A stretch of 64,000 bases of DNA from Haematococcus lacustris (Eukaryota > Chlorophyta > Chlorophyceae > Chlamydomonadales > Haematococcaceae): positions 14,733,630 through 14,797,629 of the forward strand of contig JASKMD010000026.1 of the NCBI GenBank assembly GCA_030144725.1, written 5' to 3'. The notes under the pieces were generated by a model. That model was given only the letters and a program-made list of their open reading frames with translations, ran no database searches and was not told where the DNA came from. Positions 25,301 to 35,185 of this stretch are shown here, one piece after another. How positions within the stretch are numbered: position 1 is the first letter of the stretch; the number at the start of each line of letters is the position of its first letter. A program made the position numbers and the translations under genes.

Positions 25301-27835
25301 TGCCCCTGACGCACCACGATGTCATTCTCGTTGAACTCCACCAGCTTCAGGCGCTGCGCACACGGCAGCACCACCACCACCGGCTGCAGCATCACACCTG
25401 CTGCCCTGTCTGGCAGCACTACCTAAGGACGGCGCCCTGGCTAGGGGCTTCTGGCTGCACTGCCTGGCTGCCAGCCTGACCCTGGTGGCTGCCACAGCCG
25501 GGCTTTGCTGATGGTGGCCAGAATGGTGGCCAAGGTGGCAGTAGCGGTGCCGTTCCTACCCCTCCTACCCGTTGCTCAGTGTGACCCACACCCTGTGTGC
25601 TCTAACACCCCGCAGCTTGCATCGGCACCTGCGGCCTACCTGCTGAGTTCCTGGAACATATCATGCAAATGTTAAATAAATATTTATATTGAGTTTCAGG
25701 CAGTTGGGGCGCAGCCAGTCATGAGGCAAGGGGTGGGCTGCTGCTGTGGTGTATCAATGCATGAGCACAGCGGCTTGACTTGATGTGACACGGACATGTC
25801 ATAAGGGGATGTCAAAAGGGTGGATGCCTCCGCTCACGGACATGGCGTCTGAATGAGTCAAAAGTGTGACAGTCACAGCTATGCATGTTGGGTTAGGGCC
25901 CATGGCCCAGCCTGTGGGTCACCTGTAGGGCATGGTACCACACCACTGAGCGCATGCGGTCGCTGCCATGCCAGGCAGGTGGGAAGTCGATGTTGCGTCC
26001 AAACTCAGTCAGCTCCCTGCAGCCAGCCTGGCAGCCTGCTTCACCTCCTGGTGCATGCAAGGCCATGCTGGTCAAGCATGAAAGGCCATGCTTGACAAGA
26101 GTAGTGAGGAGGGGTGTGAAGGCTCCAAACTCCTCCATGCTGCCTTTGTCTTTGGAAGTGCTCTTTGGCAGTGCCCTTTGGGAGTGCGAGAGTGAGTGAC
26201 ATCGCCTCCTGGGTATTCGTAGGTATCAGCAGGTGTTAGTAGATATGAGCCTAGTGGCGTGATGCCTCCGAGGAAGCGGCCCAGTGCCGCGGCAGGCAGG
26301 TGGCTGGACAGGGACTGCAATGCAGCGCTGAACATGCAGCGCATTGGGGAGAGCAGGTGGCGGCCGCTTGAGCTGTGCTACTGGCCAGAGCAGGGGAAGC
26401 TGCCAGCCAAGGGAAAGGAATACCCTGGCCTGGGCTACAAGCGGCTGCGAGACAAGCCACCCCAGGCCCAGCAGCAGCAGCAGCCTGCTGTGGCACAGTA
26501 GTGTGTGCCCCCCTCCACTTTGAGCTGTCATCAGCTTTCAATTAGTGCATGTTTTGTCATGCCAACTCTACGGTGCAGCCCTAACGGGTCAGGCAATGTT
26601 GTAGGTGGTAGGCGACCATGACCATGTGCATGCCATGTGTATGCCATGTGCATGCCATGTGTATGCCATGTGTATGCCATGTGTAGGCCATGAGCATGCC
26701 ATGCGATGGGAACACCACACAGACAAAAACACCGCTTTGTAGTGGTCCACACTTAGTGTGTTCGACTGCAATGAAGGCTCAAGGTTGAGGGCCAAGGTGC
26801 TGACCCACCTGTGCCTCTGTTACTGATACTACGCCCCGCTCTGTTGCTGCCTGGCCCTGGCGCTGCCTGGCTTTCAGGGGAGCATGCAGCGTCACAACCC
26901 TCCTTATGTCATGCTGCAGCTGCGCCGCTGCCCAACCTGTTCAGAGGGGCCCTGAGCCCTGATGGCAGGGAGGGGCCATGCTGAGGTCTGTAGCCTCACA
27001 CAGCATGGACTCTGCTGCTGCTGCTGCTGCAGCAAGCACTGCCCTGCTCCCACCGACACTCCTGCTGCGGCAATGTGTGTCAACCTGCTGGTGTGGTGGC
27101 TGTGGCTCCCTTGTAGCTGTGCTGCTGCTGCTAGCGCACCAGGCTGGCTGCTGGAGCTGAAGCTGGGTGTGGAGTGGGCACCTCACCGCTGGGGTCCCTG
27201 ACCCAGTGAGGGTGGTGTGACCCAATAGTGCATGGCCGTGCATGACTGTGAGGTGAGCTCACCTAAGTGACCAGGCTCGGCGGGAGGGCCATGGCATGGC
27301 CAGCAGGTTTCTCAGCTCAGTGGCAGCACAAGCATCATCCACAATGGCTGACTTGTTGAAGCGGGCCCTGTGAGCAAGCAGCATGCTAGCTTACAAGCAT
27401 GCTTGACTGCTGTATGGGTAGCACACAGCACCTCTAAGTAGTGCCATCCCAGGCTGTAGCTGCCTTTCCAATGCCCTGGTTGGCAGGTGGCACTCACTCC
27501 TCAATCAAGTCTGAGATAGCATCGAAATGGATGCCAGTCTTGCCGGTGCGACTGCAAGGGGCAATGCATAACACAGCAAGTATGGAGCAGTGCCCAGGAC
27601 TGATCGTTGAGGTCACATTGTGAGGACTGATTGTTGAGGTCGACCCCAAGCTGCACCTAATCATGTGCAGGCGCTGCCTCAGATTGGCTATCTTGACGCT
27701 GGGTTCCAGTGCGGCAGGCAGCGCGCTTGGCTCCGGCGAGCTGCTGGCTTGTGGGTCCGAAGGTTGGGCCCCAGGTTCTGGGCTGCCAACTTGAGACCGG
27801 AAGCCCAGCTCCTTAGGAGCCTTCCACCGTTCCAT
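13392..27835 (-). CDS. Large protein with three cyclic-nucleotide-binding folds (1,694 aa, 20 exons)
   Basis: Exons on the minus strand in order: 27835-27657, 27551-27498, 27367-27263, 26016-25923, 25353-25269, 24916-24327, 23917-23819, 22969-22822, 22256-22164, 21688-21633, 20595-20475, 19850-19714, 19471-19391, 18866-18762, 18378-18188, 18076-17863, 17658-17544, 16690-16560, 16371-14362 and 13868-13392. They total 5,085 bases with every phase matching. Fold 1 (RLKLVEFNENDIVVRQGQLG, then GQEALQGRKSRANVVAT) is split by about 195 residues rich in Ser/Pro ending in ten Glu. Fold 2 spans ALFDLFHTMDEDFRLEVCRL to SRVGYNRILKK. Fold 3 spans DETFHAGATIVEPANYPNKL to GDVFNGVTLFGKAPVFSVVA. The last 830 residues are Pro/Ser/Gly-rich. 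Fold 1 keeps a phosphate-cassette pattern (G-x-E-A-L and Arg-Ala); fold 3 lacks the Arg and probably does not bind cAMP in the usual way. I infer a scaffold or regulatory role; the exact orthologue is unknown. Confidence 0.82.
19160..19345. repeat. CCTGACCCTGCCCCAA minisatellite
   Basis: Roughly twelve direct copies of a 14-16 bp unit lie in the intron between exons 13 and 14 of the cyclic-nucleotide-binding gene. Long apparent minus-strand reading frames here (GSGWGRVRLGQG-type) are translations of this repeat. Confidence 0.85.
20950..21313 (+). mobile_element. Fanzor-derived non-coding element F1 (364 bp)
   Basis: Lies in the intron between exons 10 and 11 of the cyclic-nucleotide-binding gene and is flanked by 13-bp direct repeats GCTGACTCAAGGG (20937-20949 and 21314-21326). 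The left end has CTCTTTGGAAGTGCCC-type repeats, then GCGAGAGTGAGTGACATCGC. The right end (from 21083) starts GCATGTTTTGTCATGCCAAC and continues with a CATGCCATGTGTATG minisatellite and AAGGTTGAGGGCCAAGG. The same two ends occur in F2 and F3. F3 still holds the C-terminus of a Fanzor-like protein between them, so F1 is best read as an internal-deletion derivative. Confidence 0.75.
22676..22825. repeat. CCCTGCCCCTCCACCCACCTG minisatellite
   Basis: Direct repeats of CCTCCACCCACCTGCC in the intron just after exon 8 of the cyclic-nucleotide-binding gene. The repeat includes CACCTG, the complement of the exon-8 donor, so donor-like sites are repeated on the minus strand. Confidence 0.75.
23229..23582 (+). 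mobile_element. Fanzor-derived non-coding element F2
   Basis: Lies in the intron between exons 7 and 8 of the cyclic-nucleotide-binding gene. It has the same left-end GGAAGTGCCC repeats and GAGAGTGAGTGACATCGCC, and the same right end (from about 23355) as F1 and F3. The middle is shorter: the GTATCAGCAG segment joins almost directly to TGTTTTGTCATGCCAAC. The left flank (TCCATGCTGCCTTTGTC) matches that of F3 and resembles PsbP exon 4. No clean target duplication was found. Confidence 0.7.
26150..26798 (+). mobile_element. Fanzor element F3 keeping the nuclease C-terminus
   Basis: Lies in the intron between exons 3 and 4 of the cyclic-nucleotide-binding gene, opposite to its transcription. The left end (26150-26255) and right end (26545-26798) match F1 and F2. 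Between them is an 80-codon open frame with a TnpB/Fanzor RuvC-III motif (listed separately). This copy links the short non-coding elements to a nuclease-coding parent. Confidence 0.78.
26259..26501 (+). pseudogene. Fanzor/TnpB-like nuclease, C-terminal remnant in F3
   Basis: The 80 codons end at TAG 26499-26501 and contain GRWLDRDCNAALNMQRIGES, then RWRPLELCYWPEQGKLPAKG and KEYPGLGYKRLRDK. The D-R-D-x-N-A-A-L-N core is the RuvC-III motif of TnpB and Fanzor proteins, and the tail closely matches the longer copy at 57313-58452. No RuvC-I, RuvC-II or zinc ribbon is present, so it cannot be active alone. Confidence 0.82.
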
Positions 27836-28286
27836 GGTTGGGCTACTAATCACTTCCACAAAGTTTTACTGTTCTTGTTCACATGTCGGGGCGCGACTTC
27901 CACGCTTTGTAAGACGCCGCAGCAGCCTCCTATGCCAGCAACGCACTTGAAGGATTTGGCAAGTTTGACATGCTTGCATAGTGCGCTATGCTTGCTTGCA
28001 TACTGCGCTACCATGTACGTCGACCTCATGCTGTCCACGCTCGTCCTGTAGTAGTTCTATCTCAGGCTCCATGCCCCTTCTCCACATCTAGGGTTTACAG
28101 TTTACGTGGTGTAAGCCATTCTCCACATTGTGAATGGTGCAGCCCTGCACGCCTCTGCCGGACTCATGCCTTAACTGTACTGCCTTTTAATGTGGAAATT
28201 GATCATGCCATCACCATATCGCAGGTGACTTGCTGTTTTGCAGGCTGCCGCACACTACATATGCAACAGCAGCAGCAGCAGCAGCA
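27836..28286. other. Tail-to-head gap between PsbP A and the cyclic-nucleotide-binding gene
   Basis: Both neighbours are on the minus strand. The gap holds the PsbP A 3' UTR with TGTAA at complement(28095-28099), then the promoter region of the downstream gene, whose ATG is at 27835. No other gene is seen. Confidence 0.5.
28095..28099 (-). terminator. TGTAA poly(A) signal, PsbP A
   Basis: TTACA on the plus strand lies about 190 bases past the stop of PsbP A. Confidence 0.5.
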
Positions 28287-30746
28287 TCAAGCAACTGTGA
28301 AGGACTGAGTGACTTCCTTGCAAGTCTTGGCTGCGCCCTTGAACCAGCGCTTGTCACCAGCAGTGACGCGGAGTATGAAGAGCTGACCGTTGCTGACGGT
28401 TGCTCGGAGCAGGTAATGGCGGCCACCCTCCTCTCCATCCGCTGCATCAGGCAACATCAGCAATAGCACTGACACACATCATGGTTGGCTATCAGTCATT
28501 CATTCGCGAGCCTCATACCAGGCTGTAACCCCATGCCTGTAATTCCAGCATTGGCTGTTTGTCCGCCATCTGCCACCAAGCGACACTGCATTGCTAAAGC
28601 CACACGAGCGAGAGGTGGTTGCTAAGCAGGGCATAACAGACAGAACAGACATAACATACCATGGGCAGTGGTGAGACGTGCCGTTGAGAACAACATAATG
28701 TAAGGCAAGGGCAGTAGCATTCCATGCAGCACGTGGAATGCGTGCAGACAGGGAGCACAAGCCCCAGGTGTGACCTTGGCTGTGCCTGGGCCTCAGCTCT
28801 TGCTGCCCAGCCCCTGTGCCCTAGCGCTTGCTGCCACTGTCCAGCTTGTGGCACAATGACCCAAGCCCTGACTAAACAAGACCAGTGGGAAGCAACCAGG
28901 AGGGCATGGTGGTCTCACACCCATCTGCCTGTGAGCAGGCCATACAATGAGGTGTAACCTGGTCACACCTGTGCGGGTGAAGAGCTCGTAGTTGTAGTAT
29001 GTTTTCTGGCCCTTCTTGTCCTTCTCTGCTTCCACACCCAGCAGTGAGGCCGCTGACACACGGCCCGGGGCAAAGCCTCCCTCAGACTCCGTCTCCCCTG
29101 CACAGCGCCACACACACCACACACCACCACCTGCTGACAGGCTGACGCTGGCTGAGCAGGCAGACCTTGTCTACAACTGGCCATCCCACAGCTTCTCCCT
29201 GGCTCCGCCCTGCCCTGCTCCATGAGGTCACAGGGCACTTGGCTCAGGCAAGGGTCAGAGCGCCTTCATGGCAGCCTCTGTGCAAGAGCCTGCCACATGT
29301 CGTGCCTCTGCTGCCTGCGTCCCCCTGCAGCCCTCCACAATAGCGGGGCCTCTGTGTATGTGTAGAGAGTCAGAGCTACAGCATCCCGCCTAAGGCTGGT
29401 GATGACATCACAACCATACAGCGCTGCGGCCTGGCCGAGCATGTGTGCAAGGTTTGGCAGGTAGCGTTAGCGCAGCCTTGACTCAGCTCAAGGAGTGGCC
29501 AGCCCTGCTTCAATGACAGCTGGCTCTGGGAGCAGGGTGCTTGCGCTGCTATAAACAGCGCAGAGTCTGCAGCAATGCCTTGCTTCTTGGTGCACGAGTA
29601 GGAACTTTTCTTTGGAAGTGCCCCTTTGGAAGTGCTCTTTGGAAGTGCCCTTTGGGAGTGGTGATGGTGGTGGACGACGATGATGGTGATGTTTAGTTAT
29701 GGTGGTGACAATTGTCTGGCTGAGCCAGGGCGCACAGCAGTCAGGAGGAAGGGGTAGGAGAGGGGGAAGGAAAGGAGAGCGAAGGAGAAAGGAGGGAGGG
29801 GCAAGAGTAGTGAGGAGGGGTGAGGAGGGGTGCAAAGGGGCCCCTTGCCCCACCTGAGAAGGACTGTTGGCCCAGCAGGAAGGCCACACGCTGCAGGAAC
29901 TGTTCCGGCGCCCCAAACTCCTCCATGCTGCTTTTGTCAGTTTGTTCCCGCAGCACCATCACGCTGTTGGCAGCGGCTGCATTGTCCTCGTACCTGCGAC
30001 CCCAGGTGTTCAACCCTGAAATCACACCTGGGTGTCACACCCTGAGCATTGCCCTTGGACGTCACATGCCCCCTCCCCTCCCAGGCTCCCTTGCCCCTCC
30101 CTCCCCTCTCCCCTCCCTCCCCTGCTCTACACCCTGGCTGAGTATCCAGCCCACCCATCTTGGCTGAGTATCCAGCCCACCCTGCCATCCTGTCCTGTAG
30201 GCAGCAGCCAGGGGCACTAACCGCAGCACTATGCCGGGGAACTCGCGCTCCTTTGACGGGTTCCATCGAGCGGGCAGCAGCACCGCAAAGTTGTCGCCCT
30301 GGTACGGCACATACCCTGACTTGTTGGTGACCTGCAGAGCAGGCCAGCCCAGCTGCTTTGCCTGGCCATGCTGAAGCCACTGGAGATCTACAGTTAGCTG
30401 GAGCTGCAGTCTTGGCCACTGGTCTGCCCATGGGCCGGGGAAGTGCAAACCTAGCAGCCATGATATTCGGACCTTGCCAAACACATTGGCCGAATCACCG
30501 TAGTCTGCTTTAGACGGCTGAGGATAGAGCAGCAACGTGGAACCAAGGCCGAGGAGAGCCCCGCGTCTATCCTGTGCGCAGATTTGGGCGACACGTGTGG
30601 ACGCAATCACTGCGCGATGCGGAGCCGCGAAATCCTACCACATTGGCATGACACCGCAGGTGCAACCGAGGTGTCCGGTTGTGCGGTACGCGGTGCGCCC
30701 ACACAGGTGAGCCCGTCAGCCTACTGCAAGTCAGGCACTGTGACAT
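28287..30746 (-). CDS. psbP: PsbP, oxygen-evolving enhancer protein 2, paralogue A (246 aa, 6 exons)
   Basis: Exons on the minus strand: 30746-30639, 30571-30473, 30331-30222, 29993-29854, 29097-28969 and 28441-28287. PsbP is an extrinsic lumenal subunit of photosystem II that supports calcium and chloride retention at the manganese cluster. The transit peptide starts [12 protein letters not shown]; then comes the twin-arginine lumen signal [10 protein letters not shown] with cleavage near SKADYG; then the mature domain with [40 protein letters not shown] and the end [20 protein letters not shown]. All splice phases equal those of paralogue B. The protein is more divergent in exon 4 ([18 protein letters not shown]), so it may be a weaker-expressed or specialised copy. 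Confidence 0.9.
29605..29660 (+). repeat. Fanzor-element end fragment in PsbP A intron 4
   Basis: TCTTTGGAAGTGCCCCTTTGGAAGTG and a further GAAGTGCCC copy match the left ends of F1-F3. They sit between exons 4 and 5 of PsbP A, in antisense orientation to it. Confidence 0.7.
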
Positions 30747-31113
30747 TGTGCACGGCTGCCTCTACAATGACTCCGAAGCGATGCTAAAAATAGGATAAGG
30801 AAAATGCCAAAGGTGCAAGCCATGCATGACCGGTGTATGTTTGGTGCAGTCAGAGAGCATGGAGAGGCTGTGCATGCTGTACCATACTGTATGCTGCTTG
30901 CTATGTGAAACACTACCGGCCATGCGGGCGTCAACCCACCACAATGCTACGAGGCCCTTGCAACTGCCTGTAATGTCGCAGGAAATGGATTTCAGTCATC
31001 AATACCCAAACCTAGCCGCCCTCTAGCTGTGTCATCCGAATTCAAATGTCAATGCAAGCAAGCCAGCATGATCCGTGATTCCGGCGCGGCCGCCACGGTC
31101 CGCATTCTTCAGA
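30747..31113. promoter_or_regulatory. Divergent promoter region, PsbP A / nucleoplasmin-like gene
   Basis: The two start codons (complement 30746 and 31114) are 367 bases apart and divergent, so this stretch must hold both promoters and 5' UTRs. No TATA box or named element is clear. The 31104-31113 sequence CATTCTTCAG resembles a splice acceptor, so a 5' UTR intron is possible for the plus-strand gene. Confidence 0.5.
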
Positions 31114-33886
31114 ATGGACACCGACCTCAGTGACATGAGTCTGTGGACTCTGGTCGTGCCAAAAAAGGGGATCAAATGCGAGGTTGAACAATCCGCAGAT
31201 CGACTGTGCTACGTGCACGTCACGAACGTGGCGTTGCCGCCCAATCCACCCCCGGGGCCGCATAGCTTGGTGATCAAGCGCGATGGCCAGGAAATCTGCA
31301 TCGCCACCCTGGAGAAGGGCGCGCATCCACAGCATACCCTTGACTTCATCTTGGACAGCACTACCGAGTTCGTGACGCTCGGACCAGGTCCGACATGGGA
31401 CGGAATATAGATTGGCACGCCACTGCTCGCCTGACAGCTCATGTTGGCATTTGAACAGGTCCCACGCACCTCATTGGCTACCTGACAATGTCTTATGCGG
31501 ACGACAGTGATGATGAGGACGGGGATGAGGATGAGGACGAGGATGAGGACGATGCTGCGCCACAGGCTGTGCCCATCGCCAATGGCAACCAGGTGACTAT
31601 GTTTCCCAGGCCTAGTAGCTTGGTGTCATGTGGCATGCAGTGCAGGCGCTGAGTCAGCTGCCGCTGCGCCTGGTGCATGTTGCAGGGGAAGGCTGCGCAG
31701 CCAAAACCTGCAGGGATCAAGCCAGCAGTAGCTCCTAAGGGTGAGCGCCCCGCCCCTGCTGCGCCCTGCTAGAACAAACAAGAGGCATCCAGCCTGGCTG
31801 AGGAGTAAGGGGTGATGATGGTGGCACTGCTGCTAAGCAGCCATGCACCCGAGCTAAACGCTGCTGGTAGTGGAGACGGAGATGGGGCGGGGTGGGGTGG
31901 GGTTAGGTGAGGTGAGGGTGTGCACGGCTGCAGGGGCTGCTGGTCTGGTGGATGCAGAGGCTGTTGAGGGCGAGGAGGATGAGGACGAGGATGACGAGGA
32001 CTACCCTATGGGCTCAGACGACCTTGTGGGCGAAATGGAGGAGGATGAGGGCGAAGATGACGAGGGTGAGGCAATGGGTGTGGTGCGGGTGTGGTGGGAG
32101 CAGTAAGGGTTGAGACGGCTGACTCTAGCATGTTGCTGCAGCAGCAGCAGCAGCAGGGCGCAGGGATGTGAGCAGGTGCAAGTGGCTGCGGGGTAAGGGC
32201 TGTGTTGTGGCGTGCAGGTGAGGACGATGATGATGATGATGAGGACGAGGATGACGATGACGAGGATGAGGAGGGGGAGGAGGATGAGGGGGAGGAGGAG
32301 GAGCTGGAGCCAACACCACCTGCCAAGCCTCAGGTGGGTCCCCGCCTCCCTGCTGCAGGACCCACCTTTCCTTCCTCGCTGCTGCGCCTGGCTGCTGCCT
32401 TGCAGCCTGCCGCCCTGCTGACTGCTGGTGCCCTGCTGCCGCTGCTGCTGGCATGGCCCCGACACCAGCAAGCCTCCCTCTCTACTGCCCTCTTCTGTCA
32501 CAACAGACTGGTCAGGGCGCCCAGGCCAGATCACACCAGGCAGCACCATCCAGGCCCACCCAGGCCCAGGCAGGGGTTAGGGTTACCTGAACCTGAACCT
32601 TAACCTCAACCCTAACCTTAACCCACCAGGCCCAGGCCCAGGCAGGCCGACCCAACAGAGCATGCCCTAGCTTCCTCTCCCTCCCAGCCAGGCATGCTGC
32701 TGGACACTCCCTGACCAGGACAGTCCCCTGCTCTGCCACCAGCCCTCACCAGCTCTCCCCAGTCCCCCTGCTGGGCACTGCAGCCTGCCAGCTAGTGCCA
32801 TCACCTGCTGCTGCCCGGCTGCGTCGCCCTCAGGGCAAGAAGCGCGCTGCGGATGGCCCCCCGTCCAAGAGCTCCTACGCCCCCCCGGCTGCCGCCACCC
32901 CCGCGGCAGCCGCTGCTGCAGGGCCGGCCAGCAAGAAGGCCAAGGCCACCCCAGCACCGGCCGTCACCCCAGCAGCCAAGCCCAGCGCAGCCAAGCCGGG
33001 CAAGCCAGGCAAGGAGGCAGAGGCCGGCAAGGCGGGGCAGGCCAAGGCGGGCAAGCCAGCCCAGCCCAGCACGCCCAGTGAGTGGGGGGTGAGGGGAGGA
33101 GGGGGGGAGGCTGTCTAGTAGGGTGGGGTGGGGTGGGGCAGGGGGGAGCCTGGGCAGGCAATGTGGTGTGCACTTGCCATGTGGACATAGCATAGGCCCA
33201 TGGAACATGGGAGCATGCAGGTAGCCTGGCTTTGGGCACATTGTGTGGCTCACCACCGCTTCCACTACAGCCGGCTCCCCCCCCTCTCCCCTCACAGCCA
33301 CTACCACCCACAGCCAACTCTATTGCTGAGACAGCTGTTGCTGCTGCGACCCTTGCTGGCAGTGCCACCTCGCTTCTGACGCTGTGTGTTGTATGTAGCG
33401 CCACCCCCTGCTGACGCTGAGTGCTGTGCAGAGAGTCCAGTGGCGCCTAAGAACGAGGCAGAGTACGAGGCAGCGCTGGTCTCCATGCTCAAGTCAGTGC
33501 GCATGCCCCCGCCTGCTGCCTGGTGCCCCCGCCTGCTGCCTGTTGCCCCCGCCTGCTGCCTGCAACCAACCCGACCAGCCTGAAGCCCAATACCCTCCCC
33601 CCCTCTCCTACCTGCACCCCACACCTGATCAGGCCTCCCACACTTTCAAACGCCCCATGACACACTGCCCCGCCCCCCTTACCCTGTGCCCCCCCTCCCC
33701 TCCCCCCCGTACCCCTCCCCCCCGTACCCCAGGTCCAAGCCCAATGGCAGCGCCCCCCTGGCCTCCATAGGCAACAGCGTGGCCAAGCCGCCCGGGGTGA
33801 GCAAGATGGCGGCCTTCATCAAGGCCCGGCCCGCCATGTTCAAGCTGGACAGCACCGGCGCCAACGTGTCCCTGGTCAAGCCATAG
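31114..33886 (+). CDS. Nucleoplasmin-like (HD2/FKBP-NPL type) chromatin protein (389 aa, 8 exons)
   Basis: Exons: 31114-31387, 31459-31592, 31686-31740, 31934-32065, 32218-32333, 32834-33077, 33432-33492 and 33733-33886; phases agree and total 390 codons. The N-terminus (LWTLVVPKKGIKCEVEQ, HSLVIKRDGQEICIATLEKG, THLIGYLTM) matches the nucleoplasmin-like fold of plant HD2 proteins and NPL-FKBPs. Three acidic tracts follow, then an Ala/Lys/Pro-rich basic region (GKKRAADGPPSKSS) and a C-terminal unit (NEAEYEAALVSMLK, IGNSVAKPPGVSKMAAFIKA, MFKLDSTGANVSLVKP) that resembles a small OST-HTH/LOTUS winged helix. There is no FKBP isomerase domain. A histone-chaperone or nucleolar role is inferred. Intron 1 has CAGGTCC at both ends, so that junction could shift. 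Confidence 0.78.
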
Positions 33887-34779
33887 CCAGCAGCGGCAGA
33901 GCAGGGGCAGAGCAGGGGCAAAGCAGGGGCTAAGCGGTTTGGTGGGGCATGACACAGCCAAAGCAGTGCTGGCATCGTGCAGGTGCCAGCGTGGTCAGGC
34001 AGCAGCAGCAGCAGGAGCGGCTGGGGCAGCAGCAGGAGCGGCAGGGGCTGGGTCAGCAAGGTGGTGGGAGTGAGCAGCAGGGGACACTGCCGCACTAGAC
34101 ACTACCTGGGAGTCACATGCCTGGTGGCAGGTGCAGGGTGACAGGGGGCAGGTGCTGAGGGGTGGGGTGACGGCTGAGGTGGAGTGGAGGGGGACAGCAT
34201 ACGCATGGCTGGCTAGGATCCTGCCCCTGAGCTCTTCACGGAGGACTGGTGATGCGGGGGTGGCGGCAGCAGCGGGATGCTGGCCGACCACTTGGCCGCA
34301 GGGGCCTGGTTGCAGAGAAGGGTTGAAAGCCGGCGGGCCGGACTTGGGTGGTGGTGAGGGCGAGCAGCGGCAAAAGGCACCAGCAGCCGTGCAGCTTGCT
34401 CCAGGCTCGCATGTCGCAGGACCGAGGTGTCTTGTTGTGGGTATCGTTATTTGAAAACAGCCGCCGCTCAGTTTGCTTGAGTGTCGCATGTCTCAGTGCT
34501 TCAGGCCTGCCATTCAACCACCTGTATGACAGTAGATACATTTGAATGGATGTACCTTCACCCCTGTATCTCTATCCTCCTGTGGAGCCCCTACACTTCT
34601 CCACAGCAGTGAGAGACCGGTGTGTGTCCCTAACCTAGGAGTCGGGACCTACCCTACGTGTCCCTGACCTATTCGCTAGAGCCCTACCCTATGCATGACT
34701 CTAGCGCACACACATCCCCTTTGTAAGGGGCAATCTGATTGTTTGTTTTGGTTTGGGTCATGCCATGACACACATGTCA

Positions 34780-35003
34780 CTATCGCTGCCGCTGGTGCCG
34801 CCGCCGCCACTTCCGGAGCTGGCCATTGTCGCGCACGTCCACCCACTCCTGGCCTGGTCTGCCTGGATCAGGCATGGCGGGGCGGCCGAGCCAGCTGAAC
34901 ATTAAGCTTAACATTAAGCTCGCCGGGGCGGCCCGGCCCGGCTGCAATGCGGCGGATGTTCAGCGCGGCTGACACGTCTCGGTCGTAGAACCTGATGCCG
35001 CGT
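34780..35003 (-). pseudogene. Fanzor/TnpB-like remnant of a second subfamily
   Basis: The minus strand reads GIRFYDRDVSAALNIRRIAA and then GPGRPGEL, with the TnpB/Fanzor RuvC-III core D-R-D-x-x-A-A-L-N-I. After a 12-bp direct duplication (CTTAATGTTAAG) the coding sense continues in another frame as SWLGRPAMPDPGRPGQEWVD, then VRDNGQLRKWRRRHQRQR and TAG. The duplication plus frame change show it is dead. The tail differs from the F3 and 57-kb copies, so it is a separate lineage. Confidence 0.72.
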
Positions 35004-35185
35004 AGCCATGCTCAGTGCTTCAATCGCTTATTGTGACAGGATGAACCGCAATCTATCGTGTAACGCCACGACCGCAGGTAGTGCAGCGGTGTGCTCGCCC
35101 GTCCTGGTCAGGCTGCACACCAGGTGTAGCGCGAAGTGCATGGTGGCAATCTCCATGTTTGTACTTCATCACACAGTAGCCCACA

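Noticed and set aside
32575..32630. Telomere-like GGTTAGGGTT / CCCTAACC strings in an intron
   Set aside because: Only a few degenerate units in both orientations, inside a well-supported gene; no terminal array.
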